Assembly: GCF_019704555.1 (NCBI RefSeq)
Contig: NZ_AP024745.1
Span: 6,456,501 to 6,520,500, forward strand
Source: Actinoplanes sp. L3-i22
Lineage (GTDB): Bacteria; Actinomycetota; Actinomycetes; Mycobacteriales; Micromonosporaceae
Reading direction: 5' to 3'
Length of the DNA stretch: 64,000 bases
Part shown: positions 62,038 to 64,000 of the stretch, one piece after another
Layout of the letters: the number at the start of each line of letters is the position of its first letter
How positions within the stretch are numbered: the first letter of the stretch is position 1
Notes under the pieces: generated by a model
Database searches by the model: none
The model's input: only the letters and a program-made list of their open reading frames with translations
Told to the model about the DNA's origin: nothing
Position numbers and translations under genes: made by a program

Positions 62038-63003
62038 TCAGCTCAGGGTCTGGATCACCCCGCCGGTGAGCAGCGACTGGTAGTAGGCGCCGCCCGGGTA
62101 GTACGACGCCGTCGTCGTCCCGTCGGCCGCGTCGATCGCCCAGTTCACCGCGAGGGTCTGCAGCGCCGCCACGTTCGCCGCCTTCGACGTGCCCGCGGTG
62201 AGCGTGCACAGGAAGTTCGTGCTGGCGCCCTCGGCGTCGCAGTGCGAGCCGGTGGTCAGCCGCACGCCGAGGAAGTCCCGGTCCAGCCGGTCGGTCAGCT
62301 CGACGGTGCCGCTGGCGTTGCTGTTGGCCAGGTACGGCGGCGACGAGATCGCCCGGATCGGCAGGGTCGTGCCCGCCAGCCCGGTCAGGCCGGTGGCCAT
62401 GTTGTCGCCGGCGATCGACTTGACCGGGTCCAGCAGCTGCAGGTACCTCAGGTGGGCGAAGGCGGCCGGATACGTCGTACGCAAAATCTCGGCGATGTAG
62501 GTGACCGCCTCCCCGCCGGCGGAATGACCAGCGAGGATGTAGTTTGCCGGCAGCGTGCTGCCGGTTCTTCCGGCGGTCCTGGCCGCCGCGGCATAGCTGG
62601 TGGCGAGCGCCGCACCGGGATCGGCGGCCTGGCCGATCCACGCGGCGACGTTGCTCAGGAACACGGTGTTGTTGCCGAGGTTGTTGACGGTGCAGCCGTA
62701 GATGTCCGCGGACGGCAGGGTCGGCGCGAAGACCAGAAAGCCGGCGGCCTGGTACCTACGGGCCAGGTCGGCGACGTTCGCGTTCGATCGGGAGAAGCCG
62801 TGCTGCAGGTAGACGAGGGCTTTCGGGCTGGTGGTGGCCGGGAAGTACCAGTCGGCGTCGGGCGTGTAGGTGAACGTGTAGCAGGGGACGGTGATCGATC
62901 CGTCGACCTCGGTGGCCGCGGCGTGGGCGGCGGCGGGAGCGGCCGTGAGGGTGGCAGCGGATAGGGCGAGAGCAGCGAGAACACGGCGCAGCGACCGGAA
63001 CAC
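62038..63003 (-). CDS. Secreted alpha/beta hydrolase
   Basis: A 321-residue exported hydrolase. Signal peptide MFRSLRRVLAALALSAATL up to AHAAA. Alpha/beta fold: ALVYLQHGFSRSNAN (oxyanion HG), YILAGHSAGGEAVTYIAE with Ser near residue 161, LQLLDPVKSIAGDN (Asp) and a late TTGSHCDAEG (His). Cysteines in the mature part may form disulfides. GTG 63003 has GGAGG four bases upstream. A palindrome lies 34 bp upstream. Substrate probably an ester or lipid-like compound; not determined. Confidence 0.85.
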   Translation of the reverse strand: MFRSLRRVLAALALSAATLTAAPAAAHAAATEVDGSITVPCYTFTYTPDADWYFPATTSPKALVYLQHGFSRSNANVADLARRYQAAGFLVFAPTLPSADIYGCTVNNLGNNTVFLSNVAAWIGQAADPGAALATSYAAAARTAGRTGSTLPANYILAGHSAGGEAVTYIAEILRTTYPAAFAHLRYLQLLDPVKSIAGDNMATGLTGLAGTTLPIRAISSPPYLANSNASGTVELTDRLDRDFLGVRLTTGSHCDAEGASTNFLCTLTAGTSKAANVAALQTLAVNWAIDAADGTTTASYYPGGAYYQSLLTGGVIQTLS

Positions 63004-63036
63004 GGGACCTCCATGGGGTCATCCGTAACACTCTCC

Positions 63037-63049
63037 GAAACAGTGTTTC
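63037..63049. promoter_or_regulatory. Palindrome GAAACA-G-TGTTTC
   Basis: Perfect 6-bp arms, 33 bp before the start codon of the secreted hydrolase (minus strand). This symmetry and A/T-rich arms are usual for TetR-type operators; no regulator is encoded next to it. Confidence 0.5.
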
Positions 63050-63267
63050 CATTAGCGTGCGTCCATCGGGAACTGTCAAGGGCTCCGCCCGGGGCGCCGG
63101 ACCGTCACCGATATCGATCACGCCGGCAGCGCAACAGCCGCTCACGCACCCCCCGCCGAGCGGTAGGGTCGTGCACCGCGATCTTGTATTTCGACCGAAT
63201 TTGCTCACTCAACCTCAAGCGGGCCCCGAAGTGGCCGATCGTCGAGCACAAGGAGCAAGACGCCCGG

Positions 63268-64000
63268 ATGAGGAGGAGCATGATCGGCTGGTCGGCGGTG
63301 ATCCGTCACGCCCGCGCCGCTGCCTTCCTCACCGGCCTGCTGGTGCTGGTGTTCAGCGTGTTCTCCAGCGCGCTCGCGGCCCGCGAGAAGCAGGTCGCCA
63401 CCCAGGACCATGCCCTCGACCTGACCCTCGGGCAGCAGGTCGCGGCGGTCAAGAACTACTTCGAGCAGTCCCGCGCGATCGCCGAGGTGCTCGCCGACAG
63501 CCCGGTGTTCATCGACTTCTACCAGGCGCCCGGCACCACCGAGCAGAAGATCGCCAAGGGCGGTCCGCTGCTGGAGCGGGTCGACGACGCGCTCGCCTAC
63601 CTGGAGCAGCTCTACCCCGGCCGGATCGGCGAGGCCTGCTTCGTCGACAGCGACGGCCGGCAGATCGCCCGGATCGTCGACGGCGTGCCGTCCAAGGCCG
63701 CCGAGCTGCGGCAGTACGAGAACAAGACGCAGTACTTCAACCCGACGCTGAACCTCGGGCCGGAGCGGGTCTACCAGGCCCAGGCCTACGAGTCACCGGA
63801 CACCCACCACGCGGTCATCTCCAACTCGATCGTCGTCTCGGCCAGCGGGCACACCGGCATCGTGCACTTCGAGATGGCCCTGGACAGCCTGCGGATGCCG
63901 GCCACCACCGGCGGGCGGGCCGCGTCGATCATCGACGCCGGCACCGGCCGGGTGATGGTCGACTCGCGGGCCGCGACCAGCACCACCGGCACCGGCGACC
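63268..64000 (+). CDS. Membrane sensor protein with dCache-like domain (3' end outside window)
   Basis: The first 244 residues of a larger protein. Short basic N-terminus, membrane helix (AAAFLTGLLVLVFSVFSSAL near 13-32), then an extracytoplasmic sensor of dCache type: VAAVKNYFEQSRAIAEVLAD, LEQLYPGRIGEACFVDSDGR, HAVISNSIVVSASGHTGIVH. Such domains sense small ligands and feed diguanylate cyclase, kinase or chemoreceptor output; the output domain lies beyond position 64000. ATG 63268 has AAGGAG twelve bases upstream. ATG 63280, right after AGGAGG, is an alternative. Confidence 0.8.
   Translation, partial: MRRSMIGWSAVIRHARAAAFLTGLLVLVFSVFSSALAAREKQVATQDHALDLTLGQQVAAVKNYFEQSRAIAEVLADSPVFIDFYQAPGTTEQKIAKGGPLLERVDDALAYLEQLYPGRIGEACFVDSDGRQIARIVDGVPSKAAELRQYENKTQYFNPTLNLGPERVYQAQAYESPDTHHAVISNSIVVSASGHTGIVHFEMALDSLRMPATTGGRAASIIDAGTGRVMVDSRAATSTTGTGD

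Overview
The window is 64 kb of very GC-rich DNA with C/G-ending codons, many GTG starts, many 4-nt ATGA/GTGA gene overlaps, Tat lipoproteins, a Pls-type peptide synthetase, LAL regulators and sugar ABC operons without their own ATPase. This fits an actinomycete, most likely Micromonosporaceae (Actinoplanes-like). The genus is an inference from gene content. No rRNA, tRNA, CRISPR array, integrase or transposase was recognised.

Layout. 1-5.1 kb: the 3'-truncated lon protease gene, GNAT and VOC enzymes, and a divergent paaI/paaK pair around a palindromic operator. 5.2-14.2 kb: an accessory island that looks like a protease/NTPase conflict (immunity or programmed-death) system. It holds a CHAT (caspase-like) protease coupled to an MBL-fold protein, facing a trypsin-like protease with an EAD-like N-terminus and a 1102-residue EAD-TIR-like-STAND-TPR protein. 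A 44-residue membrane peptide and an orphan response regulator without the phospho-acceptor Asp follow. 14.26-14.65 kb: a decayed chimera of the 3' end of the response regulator gene at 16.8 kb and the 3' end of paaK at 4.8-5.1 kb, so the island is bracketed by direct repeats of the paaK 3' end.

14.7-24.8 kb: alpha/beta hydrolase, NDH-2, a two-component system, a multicopper oxidase, a Ser/Thr kinase, an L,D-transpeptidase and a YjbR-like protein. 24.8-32.5 kb: an M1 metallopeptidase translationally coupled to a Pls/PosA synthetase whose selectivity residues read like a lysine code (candidate epsilon-poly-lysine locus), then LysR and an MFS exporter. 32.5-38.6 kb: a multi-sensor histidine kinase and a large secreted GH2 enzyme. 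39-46.3 kb: GNAT, cis-prenyltransferase, PrsW-like protease, a flavin monooxygenase with a divergent TetR-APH-LacI overlapping operon. 46.9-54.1 kb: a carbohydrate operon (secreted GH with CBMs, GH36 alpha-galactosidase, lipoprotein binding protein, two permeases) behind two perfect LacI-type operators.

54.2-64 kb: a papain-like protein, a nearly gene-free stretch with two DnaA boxes, two LuxR-type regulators with a small coupled protein, small membrane and DUF4304-like proteins, a secreted hydrolase, and the start of a membrane sensor cut by the window edge. Several intergenic regions carry unusual low-complexity repeats, the most striking a run of about 50 CGGSC pentamers at 46.4 kb.
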